From Desulfobulbaceae bacterium UBA2213 (GTDB lineage Bacteria; Desulfobacterota; Desulfobulbia; Desulfobulbales; Desulfocapsaceae), in assembly GCA_002327225.1 (NCBI GenBank), contig DCUN01000086.1, positions 1 through 37,323 of the forward strand: a stretch of 37,323 nucleotides of DNA, given 5' to 3'. The stretch's first letter is position 1. Every line of letters starts with the position of its first letter. The notes under the pieces are model-generated. The model had not been told where the DNA came from. It saw nothing but the letters and a program-made list of their open reading frames with translations, and searched no databases. The position numbers were made by a program, and so were the translations under genes. Shown piece after piece: positions 24,977 through 33,611 of the stretch.

Positions 24977-26626
24977 TCACACTGATTCCTCTTTGTCACT
25001 CCCTTCAAGGGGACGAGAGATCATCCAGTCGCCTAATTCTTTGCCACTAAGCGGCTTACTGTAATAAAAACCCTGTATCATGTCACAGCCAAGTAACTTC
25101 AGTTGAGCAGCTGTTTCTTTTTCTTCTACACCTTCGGCAACAACCTTAATTCCCATATTATGAGCAAGATCAATGGTCGAACGGACAATCACCGCATCGT
25201 TTTCATTTTTCAACATATCCTGGACAAAAGATTGATCAATCTTTAATTCAGTGATCGGCATCTTCTTGAGATAGGCCAACGAAGAATAACCAGTGCCATA
25301 ATCGTCAATCGAGATATTGATACCCATTTTTGCCAGGCGGACAAGGTTTTCCAGGGCCCGTACAGGATCTTTGATAAGAGAGCCCTCGGTGATTTCAAAG
25401 GTGAGATAGCAGGCGGGAACATTACTTGATGCAAGCAGACCGGTAATTATATCCGGCAGATCGATGTCAAGGAGCGTTGAAGGACTCAGATTAACGGCAA
25501 TACTTATTTTGATTTGATCCTTGTGCCATTGTTCGGCCTGTGTCAGGGCTGTTCTTACAACCCATAAAAAAATCTGTTTGATCAGGCCTGTTCGCTCCGC
25601 TAACGAAATAAAATCGGCAGGCGGGATAAGCCCGTACTCTTCATGCTGCCAGCGCACCAGTGCCTCGACACCGCTTGTGCTGCTGTCAATAGTATTTATT
25701 TTTGGCTGGTAATGAAGAACAAGATCACCATTAACAATAGCCTGACGTAATTCGCCCATCAGGGTCAAACGCTTCGGATTGTGTTTATCAAGCTCTGGGG
25801 AATAAATTACAAAACCGTCATTGTTCTGTTTGGCAACATACATGGCAACATCAGCCCGCTGCATAATCGTGTCGACATCTTTTCCATGCTCCGGACAGAT
25901 GGCAATGCCGATACTGGCCTTTACATCTAAATGTAAACCACCAACAATAAAGGGAGAGAGAAAAGCGTTCTGAATTTTTTCAATAAAGACCTGGACACCC
26001 TTCCTTTCTTTGACCAAGGGAAGCATAATGGCAAATTCGTCACCCCCGAGACGGGCCAGTGTGTCTGATTCCCGCATCACACCCTCCAAACGGAGTGCGA
26101 CATGTTTTAAAACCTGATCCCCGCTATGATGACCAAGCGTGTCATTAATATCTTTGAAGTGGTCAAGATCAAGTATAATAAAGGCAAGGCTTTGCTTTTC
26201 CCGAAAGGCAGCATGGACAGCCTGGTCGAGTCGATCCAGGAGAAGAACCCTGTTAGGGAGGCCCGTAAGTGAATCGTGGGTGGCATCATACATAACCTGG
26301 TATTCGAGTGCTACCGTCTGGTTCCGCAGGTCGTTGGTCTGGTCGAGCACCATAGTGCTTGCCTGCAGGGCCATTGAGGAACTGACATATTGCCCCCAGA
26401 AAGCGAAAATGAACGGCATCCCATCAAGAATCCACAACGTAAAATTACCTTTTTGGGCTGCTACGATAGTAGCAAAATTGATACCACCATGTTGATATTG
26501 AGCAGACAATAAAGTGGCCAGGACAATGGCACTGAAAGCAATACAAACCCCGTAGACAGCATGTCTAGTCACGCGGGACTTCATTAATGAAACATTAGTA
26601 AGGAGCGCTTTCCCCAGCTTGTCCAT
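24977..26626 (-). CDS. Membrane-bound GGDEF-EAL protein (c-di-GMP turnover)
   Basis: 549 residues from the ATG at 26626; a GTG at 26638 adds four and neither start has a clear Shine-Dalgarno. Numbering below uses the GTG form. Two N-terminal membrane segments (about 28-46 and 66-84) carry a short periplasmic loop (SAQYQHGGINFATIVAAQKGN). A GGDEF domain follows with intact GGDEF (198-202) and I-site R189-E-S-D192. The EAL domain has EALVRW (325-330), the metal/catalytic stretches FEITEGS and SIDDYGTGYSSL, KIDQSF and AEGVE. Both cyclase and phosphodiesterase activity are possible. No PAS or other sensor is present, so the input is probably the membrane part. The PilZ protein at 4023-4436 is a possible effector. 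Confidence 0.93.
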   Translation of the reverse strand: MDKLGKALLTNVSLMKSRVTRHAVYGVCIAFSAIVLATLLSAQYQHGGINFATIVAAQKGNFTLWILDGMPFIFAFWGQYVSSSMALQASTMVLDQTNDLRNQTVALEYQVMYDATHDSLTGLPNRVLLLDRLDQAVHAAFREKQSLAFIILDLDHFKDINDTLGHHSGDQVLKHVALRLEGVMRESDTLARLGGDEFAIMLPLVKERKGVQVFIEKIQNAFLSPFIVGGLHLDVKASIGIAICPEHGKDVDTIMQRADVAMYVAKQNNDGFVIYSPELDKHNPKRLTLMGELRQAIVNGDLVLHYQPKINTIDSSTSGVEALVRWQHEEYGLIPPADFISLAERTGLIKQIFLWVVRTALTQAEQWHKDQIKISIAVNLSPSTLLDIDLPDIITGLLASSNVPACYLTFEITEGSLIKDPVRALENLVRLAKMGINISIDDYGTGYSSLAYLKKMPITELKIDQSFVQDMLKNENDAVIVRSTIDLAHNMGIKVVAEGVEEKETAAQLKLLGCDMIQGFYYSKPLSGKELGDWMISRPLEGSDKEESV

Positions 26627-26638
26627 AAATACATTCAC

Positions 26639-26916
26639 GGAAGAATATCACACAAGAAAAAATGAGACGAAAGAGAATGGATTGTCTTTCATCTCAACCT
26701 GAATACCCCTTAATATTTGAAAAGAATAATTATTACTCAACAATAATTTGGAAGTCAACATCCTTTCATATCCGTTAGAGCATTATAGAATTACAATCAA
26801 ACCAGACAAGCGATGACACAAAAAAGAGCGGAAACTGCCAGGTACGCAAAAGGCCTTTTCTTTCAGCAGAGACGTTCTCGCGCCACGATTTTACAAGGAG
26901 ATACCATTCTTACATT
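26639..26916. other. Intergenic region between radical SAM and GGDEF-EAL genes
   Basis: 278 bases, AT-rich, both flanking genes on the minus strand. No terminator, tRNA or convincing small ORF was seen. A 60-codon plus-strand frame from 26813 overlaps the radical SAM gene and has no ribosome site. Confidence 0.5.
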
Positions 26917-27951
26917 TCATAGTACAACGGGTCTCACCTCCTGCTTTAACAGGCAGCAGGATATCCGGTGTTCCGGCCTGCCGGTAGCATCATAATGAAT
27001 AGTATCAGGCTGGAGCAGCTTGTTCATTACACACCCTTCAGCAATATTCAAGGCAAAGAATCTCTCTTCCATCAGACCCTCATTATGCATTAAGGTATCA
27101 TTTTCAATACGCCAGGCATGGAGGGGATAATCCTCGCACAGGGGACAGCGATAAACCCGGCCATTGGGAAAGATGAAAAAATTATCCGCAACGACACCGG
27201 CACATTCAAAGGTCTCGCCTGCCTCAAGAAAGACCTTGGGATAGGTGACATGGATACCCTGTATTGCCGCCTCTCTCGCCACCGCCGGCACCACCCGCAG
27301 CCATTGTTCCGGGCTCACCTGCCATGACGTTTTTCCCCTCTCCTGATTGATGATACCACCCTCCTGCGCCGGTTTGCCCCGCAGCCCGATCACCTGGATA
27401 AAAAATCGCTTCACCCCCAGATCACCAAGCAAGGCAACCATCCGGGGCAGATGGTCAATATTGAGACTGGAGACGGTATAGATCACACTGACGGCAAATC
27501 CGCGGGCCACGGCATGGCGGAGATTAGCGGTACACATCGCAAAGACACCCTCCCCGCGAATAGGGTCATTGACCGCCGCATCCGGGCCGTCGAGACTGAA
27601 ACTCAGATAATCAAGAAGCTCAGGACTGGTATGCTCCAGTAAATCATGAAAGAGATAGCCGTTGGAATCCACGGTTACCGAAAAGCCACAGGCCTTGGCC
27701 TTGGCAATTCCATGTGCCAGATCCGGATGGAGGGTGGGTTCACCGCCCAGAAAGATCATGTTTGATTTCTGGTCAGGACGGGCAAAAAGTTCTATCCACC
27801 GCTCCATGGTCGCCCGCTCCAGGGTTATCCGGCCATGCTGTTCAGGATTAATGTAACAGTGGCGGCAGGAGAGGTTACAGGCCGTAAGGATATGAAAAAA
27901 GACGTTTCGTTCGCCGGGGATAAAGCCGACCGTTCTGGCTGAAGGGATCAT
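26917..27951 (-). CDS. Radical SAM protein with cysteine-rich C-terminus
   Basis: 344 residues. The radical SAM cluster motif is C25-x3-C29-x2-C32 (CNLSCRHC), followed by FLGGEPTLHPDL (the GGEP SAM-binding motif) and SFSLDGPD. The C-terminal third has extra cysteines, in FECAG, YRCPLCEDY, EGCVMN and ISCC. These suggest a SPASM/twitch-like domain that binds an auxiliary Fe-S cluster, as in enzymes that modify peptides or proteins. No precursor peptide is obvious nearby. It is the last gene of a four-gene minus-strand cluster (SPFH, zinc ribbon, deaminase, radical SAM), 71 bases after the deaminase. The substrate is unknown. Confidence 0.85.
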   Translation of the reverse strand: MIPSARTVGFIPGERNVFFHILTACNLSCRHCYINPEQHGRITLERATMERWIELFARPDQKSNMIFLGGEPTLHPDLAHGIAKAKACGFSVTVDSNGYLFHDLLEHTSPELLDYLSFSLDGPDAAVNDPIRGEGVFAMCTANLRHAVARGFAVSVIYTVSSLNIDHLPRMVALLGDLGVKRFFIQVIGLRGKPAQEGGIINQERGKTSWQVSPEQWLRVVPAVAREAAIQGIHVTYPKVFLEAGETFECAGVVADNFFIFPNGRVYRCPLCEDYPLHAWRIENDTLMHNEGLMEERFFALNIAEGCVMNKLLQPDTIHYDATGRPEHRISCCLLKQEVRPVVL

Positions 27952-28022
27952 AAAGTTTACAGGGTAAAAGGAAAGGGCTGAAAGATAGAAAAAATTTGTT
28001 CAGGTTTGTATATGCAGCCTGC

Positions 28023-28547
28023 TCAAGGCTGCCTCGACTTGGAACTGTTCTGTTCCAGGGTATAGTTGGCCAGGAGCGAACCTTTCCAGTAGGGGTTGTC
28101 CGGATTGCTGAAAAATTGCTGAAAAAGGGCCAGACTCTCCTGCCTGAGTACCGAGGGTATGACCAGAATCTCCAGGGCGGCATAGAGGGGACTGAGCATA
28201 GTGAGGGGCAGATTGGTGCCGCCGCCCATCACATCTTCATAGGCATAGACGATCTTTCTGATCCCATTGAGAATCAAGGTGGAATAACACATGAGGCAGG
28301 GTTCCATGGTACAATAGAGAGTCAGCTCCTCGGGCGCGATGGCAAGTTCCGCGTCCAGAAAAGAGCGCAGGGCCAGCATCTCAGCATGGTCCAGCTCGTT
28401 GACCCTGCCGCTGGAGTGTGCCCGCTTACCGGAGGTAATCACCGCCCCTTTATGCACCAGCACACAGCCCACCGGAAAATCTCCCAGTGCCAGGGCCGCC
28501 TCGGCCTCCGCCAGGGCCAGTTTCATGAATCTTTCATGCTCGCCCAT
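28023..28547 (-). CDS. Nucleoside/tRNA-adenosine deaminase family protein (TadA-like)
   Basis: A zinc-dependent deaminase of the cytidine-deaminase-like superfamily, 174 residues from the ATG at 28547. That start has AGAGGAG six bases upstream, far better than the ATG eight codons earlier. The zinc site is H54-A-E56 and P83-C84-L-M-C87. FPVGCVLV, near the N-terminus, is typical of TadA and related purine deaminases. In TadA the residue context is usually AHAE; here it is DHAEM, and the C-terminal half is longer. A guanine or other nucleoside deaminase, or a second TadA, are alternatives. It lies in a cluster with SPFH, zinc-ribbon and radical SAM genes. Confidence 0.78.
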   Translation of the reverse strand: MGEHERFMKLALAEAEAALALGDFPVGCVLVHKGAVITSGKRAHSSGRVNELDHAEMLALRSFLDAELAIAPEELTLYCTMEPCLMCYSTLILNGIRKIVYAYEDVMGGGTNLPLTMLSPLYAALEILVIPSVLRQESLALFQQFFSNPDNPYWKGSLLANYTLEQNSSKSRQP

Positions 28548-28586
28548 TGGCAACTCCTCTTGATCATTCATGATTTACAAGTCACC

Positions 28587-29834
28587 TCACAGAGCACGGC
28601 CGGCACGAAGCACAGCCCCAGCAACCGAGAGCATGGTCTGCTCCTGCACCAGATCCTGCCCGCTCGAGGCAAAGGGCAGATAGACAAGATCGGTGGCCCG
28701 GGGATGAAAAGAGATCCCGGGCAGGAGGGGCAGAAGCTCCCTTTTGTTCAGGGCCGCTTCCGCAAGGACTGTCTTCAAGGCCTGCACCGCCTCGGTCCGG
28801 GCAAGGGTCACCGGATGCAGAGATCCGGCCATGGTGGCCTCGCCTGGCACCAGATGTCTCTGGGCCACGGTCATGCTTCTTGCCAGATTCAGGAAGATAC
28901 GGGGCCGGATCTTGAACGCCGGAATCCAGAAGCAGAGGGGCATGCGATCATGCTCCGGCCGCACCACCAGAGGCTGATTGGTCAGACGCAGAAAATCACC
29001 GAAGCTCTCCATCACCACCCCTGTCACCTGCACCTCAATCTTCCAGAAGGGCAGATAGGTCGCGTCCCGGTGCAGTGCAGGAACCCGCTGCCAGGGAATG
29101 GAGCGAAAGCTCCCTCCGGCCTCCTCCCAGGAGGTGTTACAAGTATGGCAGGAAAGGATGAGGCTGTCCCCTTCCCCATCGAGTGCTCCGCCGCAGGAGG
29201 GACAGAGGGTGGCCAGAAAATGGGGCCTCCACTGGGGTTGAAAACGGCACCTCTTTTTTTCCAGTTCGATAGTGGAACCACTTCTCGCCAGCCCCTTATT
29301 GGTCACCGCGTCATGGAGGATATTGTCATGGATATAGAGCGGCAGATAGATATAACTGATGGTCTCTCCGATATAGGCACGATGATAAAAGGGTTCCTGA
29401 TTCTGTTCCGAATCCAGCATCGTCAGCTGCGCTGCCTTTTCCAGGATGGTTATGGCCTTCACCGACTGACGGAGAAAATAGCCCGCATTCTCCTGGTCAA
29501 GCAGCAAGACCTTCATGGCCTGCGGCCTCAAGCCCAGCGTCGGCGGCAGGGACGTCGACTCCACCCCCAGATGGGTGATATCAACGACCCGCTGCTGCAC
29601 CTCCCTCCCTTTACAGGAGAAGACGTTGCCCTTGAAGCGGAGATAGGGTGCGTAAAAAATCTCCTCCCTGGGGATAGAGTCCGGCGCCTTATCCGGAAGG
29701 ACAAAACGGCACAGACCACGGCTGATCCGATAATTCCGGACCCCGCAGAAAGGACACTGCACCAGCCTCTCTGCCTCATGTACTTCAATGGCCGCCCCGC
29801 AGGAAGGACAATTCTGTTGAACGGTAAGCTCCAT
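28587..29834 (-). CDS. Zinc-ribbon protein of unknown function, partner of the SPFH protein
   Basis: 415 residues. An N-terminal zinc ribbon (C9-x2-C12 ... C27-x2-C30) and a second one in the middle (LCPSCGG ... LSCHTC) are separated by beta-rich segments with many aromatic and Arg/Leu residues (YAPYLRFKGNVFSC, PFYHRAYIGETISYIYLPLYIHD, YLPFWKIEVQVTG). It has no signal peptide. A 30-base gap after the SPFH gene implies co-transcription. Genes for zinc-ribbon proteins sit next to SPFH/YdjI-type genes in Bacillus subtilis (ydjFGHI), where they act in membrane stress, so a related system is inferred. No enzymatic motif is visible. Confidence 0.65.
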   Translation of the reverse strand: MELTVQQNCPSCGAAIEVHEAERLVQCPFCGVRNYRISRGLCRFVLPDKAPDSIPREEIFYAPYLRFKGNVFSCKGREVQQRVVDITHLGVESTSLPPTLGLRPQAMKVLLLDQENAGYFLRQSVKAITILEKAAQLTMLDSEQNQEPFYHRAYIGETISYIYLPLYIHDNILHDAVTNKGLARSGSTIELEKKRCRFQPQWRPHFLATLCPSCGGALDGEGDSLILSCHTCNTSWEEAGGSFRSIPWQRVPALHRDATYLPFWKIEVQVTGVVMESFGDFLRLTNQPLVVRPEHDRMPLCFWIPAFKIRPRIFLNLARSMTVAQRHLVPGEATMAGSLHPVTLARTEAVQALKTVLAEAALNKRELLPLLPGISFHPRATDLVYLPFASSGQDLVQEQTMLSVAGAVLRAGRAL

Positions 29835-29864
29835 GTCTCTTGCTGATTCCTTGAGCGTCCCTTA

Positions 29865-30995
29865 CTAATCGATACGCTGGCCGCACTGGTTACAGAACAT
29901 GGCGCCAGGCAGATTCTCAGCCTTGCAATAGGGACAGAGGGCCACCTGCGGCCGTTCAGTGGCAGGACGCCCGCAGCGGGAACAGAATTTGGCGTTCAGG
30001 GCCATATTCTTCCCGCAATGGACGCACTGGCTCAAGACAAGCTGCTGGTGTCCGCACAAAGGACAGAAACGGGCATCGGCCGGGATCGTATTCTGACATT
30101 CAGAGCACGTGGTGGTCGCGCTGCCCTGCTGTTCATGCACTGTGGCCCCACCCAGACCATGGGCAAACATGGCAGGCATCATCATCCCCAGACCGAGCCC
30201 CATCCCCGCCCCTGCCTCTCCCTGATTTTCCGCGGCCTTTTCCATGGCCATGGCCGCCTTCATCTTCACAAACTTATCAATATCATGAATCATATTGAGA
30301 CGGCCCTTGTCATCAATGGCCTTCTGCACCTCTTCCGGCGGGGTGATCGAGGTAATATAGAGATGGCTGAGCTGCAGTCCGAAGTGCCCGAAATCGCCGA
30401 TCAGCCGTTTCTGCAACTGCAGGGACAGCTCATCAAAGCGGCCCGGCAGGTTGAGGATGGTGTCGAGGACCTCGCCCAGGTAATCGTTAAAACGGGAGAC
30501 AATCACCTCCTTGAGATAGAGAGCAATGGCCTCGGCAGTAAAGTGTCCCATGGTGCCCACCAGGGAGTTGATGAAGAGGACCGGTTGGACAATCTGGATA
30601 TTGAAGACGCCATGGGCACGCAGACGGATCAATCCCAGTTCACTGTCCCGGAAGGCCACCGGGTTCATGGTTCCCCATTTCAGGTTAGTGAAATGTTTCA
30701 TATTGACCATATAGACCTCGGCCCGCAGGGGACTGTTGCCGCGCCACGGCACCGAGAGGATCTTGGTCAGCAGGGGGAGATTGCCCGTTTTCAGGGTATG
30801 GCGACCGGGCCCGAAGGCATCACAGGCCCTACCCTGATAAAAAAGGACTGCCGCCTGACTTTCCCGCACCGTGAGCTGGGCCCCCCACTTGATCTCACCC
30901 GACCCCTCTTCCGGCAAGCGGTGCACCAGTTCCTGGCCCGTCTCATCAAACCACTCTATATTTTCAAGAAAGATGGCGCTATCAAAGGTATTCAT
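29865..30995 (-). CDS. SPFH-domain protein with C-terminal zinc ribbons (YdjI/COG4260-like)
   Basis: 376 residues from the ATG at 30995 (MNTFDSAIFLENIEWFDE), with an AGGGGA just upstream. The N-terminal ~280 residues are an SPFH/Band-7-like domain with no membrane helix: VRESQAAVLFYQGRACDAFGPGRHTLKTGNLPLL is characteristic of the 'virion core protein'/YdjI family. A Met/Gly/Ala-rich helical stretch follows. It ends in three zinc ribbons (CSEC...CPLC, CVHC...CSRC, CPYC...CNQC). SPFH proteins assemble into membrane-bound rings; YdjI localises to stressed membranes with PspA-type proteins. No pspA gene is in the window. First gene of the four-gene cluster. Confidence 0.82.
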   Translation of the reverse strand: MNTFDSAIFLENIEWFDETGQELVHRLPEEGSGEIKWGAQLTVRESQAAVLFYQGRACDAFGPGRHTLKTGNLPLLTKILSVPWRGNSPLRAEVYMVNMKHFTNLKWGTMNPVAFRDSELGLIRLRAHGVFNIQIVQPVLFINSLVGTMGHFTAEAIALYLKEVIVSRFNDYLGEVLDTILNLPGRFDELSLQLQKRLIGDFGHFGLQLSHLYITSITPPEEVQKAIDDKGRLNMIHDIDKFVKMKAAMAMEKAAENQGEAGAGMGLGLGMMMPAMFAHGLGGATVHEQQGSATTTCSECQNTIPADARFCPLCGHQQLVLSQCVHCGKNMALNAKFCSRCGRPATERPQVALCPYCKAENLPGAMFCNQCGQRID

Positions 30996-31049
30996 GGCAC
31001 TTCCCCTATCCACATATTTTCCGGCCATTGGCATCTTCCGGCTTCCGGC

Positions 31050-31077
31050 TTGCAGAGCTGACAGGATGAATTATAGT
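31050..31077 (+). promoter_or_regulatory. Candidate sigma-70 promoter of the 115-residue protein gene
   Basis: TTGCAG, 16-base spacer, TATAGT, about 49 bases before the ATG at 31126. It lies between the SPFH gene (minus) and this gene. Confidence 0.45.
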
Positions 31078-31125
31078 ACACTTAAAACCCTTACTCCAGA
31101 CAAAAACTCGAGGAGATATGAGAAA

Positions 31126-31473
31126 ATGGACATCAAAGACCAATGGACAGTGGAAACCGCGATGGAGGTCCTTCAGCACACGACCGTTGATTCAAAACTG
31201 TGGGCCGAGGCCGTTGAATGGCTGATCCTCTTTGGCCCTGAAGAGGTTCGTGACCTGCTCCTGCAATCATCCGGCACGGCCACCAGCGAGTGCTTCCCGG
31301 AACTCAGGGCGACAGGCTATGCGCCCGACGGCCAGCCCTGTTATAATGTCGCAGAAATTGCCAAATCCCTGCAGATCAGCGAGAAAGAGGCCAAGGATAT
31401 CATTGCCAGAAAACAGGAGGCGCACAAGATGCCCCACTTCATCGACGAGGCCGAGACCCACAAGGTGCAATGA
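31126..31473 (+). CDS. Small soluble protein with helix-turn-helix-like end, function unknown
   Basis: 115 residues from the ATG at 31126, with AGGAG ten bases upstream. Longer in-frame starts run into the divergent SPFH gene and are rejected. It is helical (VETAMEVLQHTTVDSKLWAEAVEWLILFGPEEVRDLLL). The C-terminal YNVAEIAKSLQISEKEAKDIIARKQE reads like a helix-turn-helix. No signal peptide or known family. It sits between the SPFH cluster and nrfA, converging on nrfA, and has its own promoter candidate. A DNA-binding role is only a guess from the helix pattern. Confidence 0.7.
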   Translation: MDIKDQWTVETAMEVLQHTTVDSKLWAEAVEWLILFGPEEVRDLLLQSSGTATSECFPELRATGYAPDGQPCYNVAEIAKSLQISEKEAKDIIARKQEAHKMPHFIDEAETHKVQ

Positions 31474-31474
31474 C

Positions 31475-31517
31475 AAAAAAGGCCAGGCCCCTGCAGAGAT
31501 ACTGCAGGGGCCTGGCC
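31475..31517 (-). terminator. Rho-independent terminator of the nrf operon
   Basis: Perfect 16-bp GC-rich stem (GGCCAGGCCCCTGCAG and complement, 31481-31496/31502-31517) with a 5-base loop. On the minus strand the stem is followed by TTTTTT (31475-31480). It starts 31 bases after the nrfA stop. The plus-strand gene ends at 31473, so the stem may serve it too, although no T run follows on that strand. Confidence 0.9.
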
Positions 31518-31548
31518 GCTCAGACAAACTACAGAACAATCAGTCTGC

Positions 31549-33057
31549 TTATTTGGAATAGGAAGATTTATCGCTCATCCCTTTCCGTGAATCCATATTC
31601 AACAACCCCTTTTCCACTGCCTGCTTATTCCACTCCTGGAGCAGGGTGGCCTTAAAGGTCTCTTTCTCGGCCACCAGTTTGACCATGTCCACGCCGGCCA
31701 AGACCTGAGCACTCTCCTTGGTGGAGAAATCAGGGGCGACATACTCAATTGCCCCGTGTTTGGCCAGAACCTTTACCAGTTTCAAGCGGGCAGTCTGAGC
31801 CTGCTCGTTGGCCACCGACAACAATCGCAACGTCTCATCAGGGGCATGGAAGAAATTTCCATGACCGGCAACGGCCATATCCCACTTCCACTGACCATGG
31901 CGGATATCCTGAAGGATATCCTTCATCTCCTCTTCTGTCGCCCCCACCCTCCAGGCCTCTCCGGCCTCCAGATGGGCCTTGGCAAGATTATCCATGGCAA
32001 ATTTGGCCAGCTGTTCCTTCTTCTCCTGCTTGATTTTGACGACCTCCCTGAACTCAGCCTCAGTCTCCTGATGACAGGTCAGACAGGTGTTGGCGGCATT
32101 GTCAAGGGGGCTTTGGATCTGATGGTTAGAGTACTTGACCGCACCCTCCTGTATATAAGGCATATGACAATCGGCACAGGCCAGGCCCCTGCGGAAATGA
32201 ATTCCTTTGGTGAACACCTCGTAATCGGGATGCTGGGCCTTGAGCATGGGGGCCTTGCTGATCTGATGGGTCCAGTCAGAAAAACCGGCATCATCATAAT
32301 ATTTTTCCATCTCTTCAACTCCCAGGCCATTCTTCCAGGGGAAAGTGACAACCATGGCCGTTTTCTTGACCCCGGCCGGATCATCCCACTCCGTCTTCTT
32401 GAAATAATACTCGGAGTGACATTGGGCGCAGACCAGTGAGCGCATCTCCTGATGGGTCGTGTCTGCCAGTTTGACCCCGCTGGCCTCCAGCCCCTTTTTC
32501 AGATACGGTCTGGTTAAAGTGAGATTGACGGTCTTGCTGTCATGGCAATCGCCGCAACCAATGGGATTGACGATCTCCTGACCGTACTTGGCCCACTTGC
32601 CGGTGAAGTATTCCATCTCACCCACCTCCTCCATCATCCGCGGCACATCAGGCGACTTACAGCTCCAGCAGGCCGTGGGCAGAGGACCGGTTACGGCGTC
32701 AATAGGGGCGCCGGTCCTCAGGGTATTGGTCACATCCTGGAGTGCGTAAAAATGGCCTCGCGGGGCATTATAATCCTTGGAAAAGGCATACCCGCCCCAT
32801 AATACGGCAAGCTGGGGATACTTCTTGAGCTGATCATCAATCTTGTCACTCTCTTTGGTCTTTTTCCACGAATCATATTCTCGAGGGTAATATTTCGCCC
32901 ATTCCTCGTTGCGGCTCTCCACCCCTTTTTCCTTGACCACCGGACTGGTATTGATTGTCTTTTTCTCTTCGGCCTTGGTGTTAATTGAATTGGTCAGCAA
33001 CAGCATCGAAGCTATCGCCACCGACGAACCAGCCAACAAAAGCTTATATTTATTCAT
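31549..33057 (-). CDS. nrfA: Cytochrome c nitrite reductase catalytic subunit NrfA
   Basis: Periplasmic pentaheme enzyme that reduces nitrite to ammonia with six electrons. 502 residues with a Sec signal peptide (N-terminal hydrophobic segment about 6-22). The active-site heme motif is the NrfA-specific C130-W-S-C133-K134. Four further hemes are CGDCH (168-172), CAQCH (210-214), CADCH (294-298) and CLTCH (325-329). The active-site Tyr and His have good candidates (Y217/Y218 and H276 in AQHPDY). Its electron donor NrfH is encoded 23 bases upstream. A terminator follows. No NrfI or NrfJ is present here. Confidence 0.97.
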   Translation of the reverse strand: MNKYKLLLAGSSVAIASMLLLTNSINTKAEEKKTINTSPVVKEKGVESRNEEWAKYYPREYDSWKKTKESDKIDDQLKKYPQLAVLWGGYAFSKDYNAPRGHFYALQDVTNTLRTGAPIDAVTGPLPTACWSCKSPDVPRMMEEVGEMEYFTGKWAKYGQEIVNPIGCGDCHDSKTVNLTLTRPYLKKGLEASGVKLADTTHQEMRSLVCAQCHSEYYFKKTEWDDPAGVKKTAMVVTFPWKNGLGVEEMEKYYDDAGFSDWTHQISKAPMLKAQHPDYEVFTKGIHFRRGLACADCHMPYIQEGAVKYSNHQIQSPLDNAANTCLTCHQETEAEFREVVKIKQEKKEQLAKFAMDNLAKAHLEAGEAWRVGATEEEMKDILQDIRHGQWKWDMAVAGHGNFFHAPDETLRLLSVANEQAQTARLKLVKVLAKHGAIEYVAPDFSTKESAQVLAGVDMVKLVAEKETFKATLLQEWNKQAVEKGLLNMDSRKGMSDKSSYSK

Positions 33058-33080
33058 GATAATTACGCCCCTCCCTTTTT

Positions 33081-33611
33081 TTATTTCAACTCTCTTACAC
33101 CAAGATTATATGGTGTCGCGGTTAAACTTCTTACCCTGCCATGGGGTACGTCCCGATGACATTCCCAGCATTTTCTATCCATCTGCACCTTGCCCGTAAA
33201 GTCATGATAGCGGTCACTGTTTTCCCTGATCGTTCCGGTAATCGTGGCATGACAGGAGATACAGTTGGCCTGCACCCGTTCCGCTGCATCCTCACTGATC
33301 TGAATCCGTTGGGCAAAAGTATTCATAGTGAAGGCACTGGAGTGTTTCCAGCCATCTCTCATCTTGGCCACATATTTATCAATGACACCGGTAGTGGGAA
33401 GATGACACTCAACACACGTGACGTTCCGGGCATGAGAACTATGCTGCCATGTCGCATACGAAGTATTCATGACATGACAGTTGATACAGGCCTTTGGATC
33501 CTTGGACAGATATGACAAGGCCCTTGACGCGTTCATCAGATAAATGAACAAGGCAATAGCAACGACAAAGGCCGCCAGGGAACAGTATTTTAACAATGTA
33601 CCTGTTTTCAT
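33081..33611 (-). CDS. nrfH: Cytochrome c nitrite reductase membrane subunit NrfH
   Basis: A NapC/NirT-family quinol dehydrogenase, 176 residues. It has one N-terminal membrane anchor (about 9-28) and four CxxCH hemes: CINCH, CVECH, CISCH and CWECH. It passes menaquinol electrons to NrfA. The ATG overlaps the stop of the small upstream ORF (ATGA), which indicates translational coupling. Its own Shine-Dalgarno (AGGA at about nine bases) is modest. The transcript probably starts about 160 bases upstream at a sigma-54 promoter. Confidence 0.96.
   Translation of the reverse strand: MKTGTLLKYCSLAAFVVAIALFIYLMNASRALSYLSKDPKACINCHVMNTSYATWQHSSHARNVTCVECHLPTTGVIDKYVAKMRDGWKHSSAFTMNTFAQRIQISEDAAERVQANCISCHATITGTIRENSDRYHDFTGKVQMDRKCWECHRDVPHGRVRSLTATPYNLGVRELK

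Noticed and set aside
26813..26995. 60-codon plus-strand frame near the radical SAM gene as a possible modified-peptide precursor
   Set aside because: No ribosome site, it overlaps the radical SAM 3' end in antisense, and it has no leader/core pattern.
27996..29846. 616-codon open frame on the plus strand
   Set aside because: It lies opposite the deaminase and zinc-ribbon genes, which have clear motifs and ribosome sites on the minus strand. The translation is His/Gly/Gln-rich with no domain and looks like a codon-bias shadow.
30018..31061. 347-codon plus-strand frame opposite the SPFH gene
   Set aside because: Shadow of the SPFH/zinc-ribbon gene; no ribosome site, and composition is unlike a protein.
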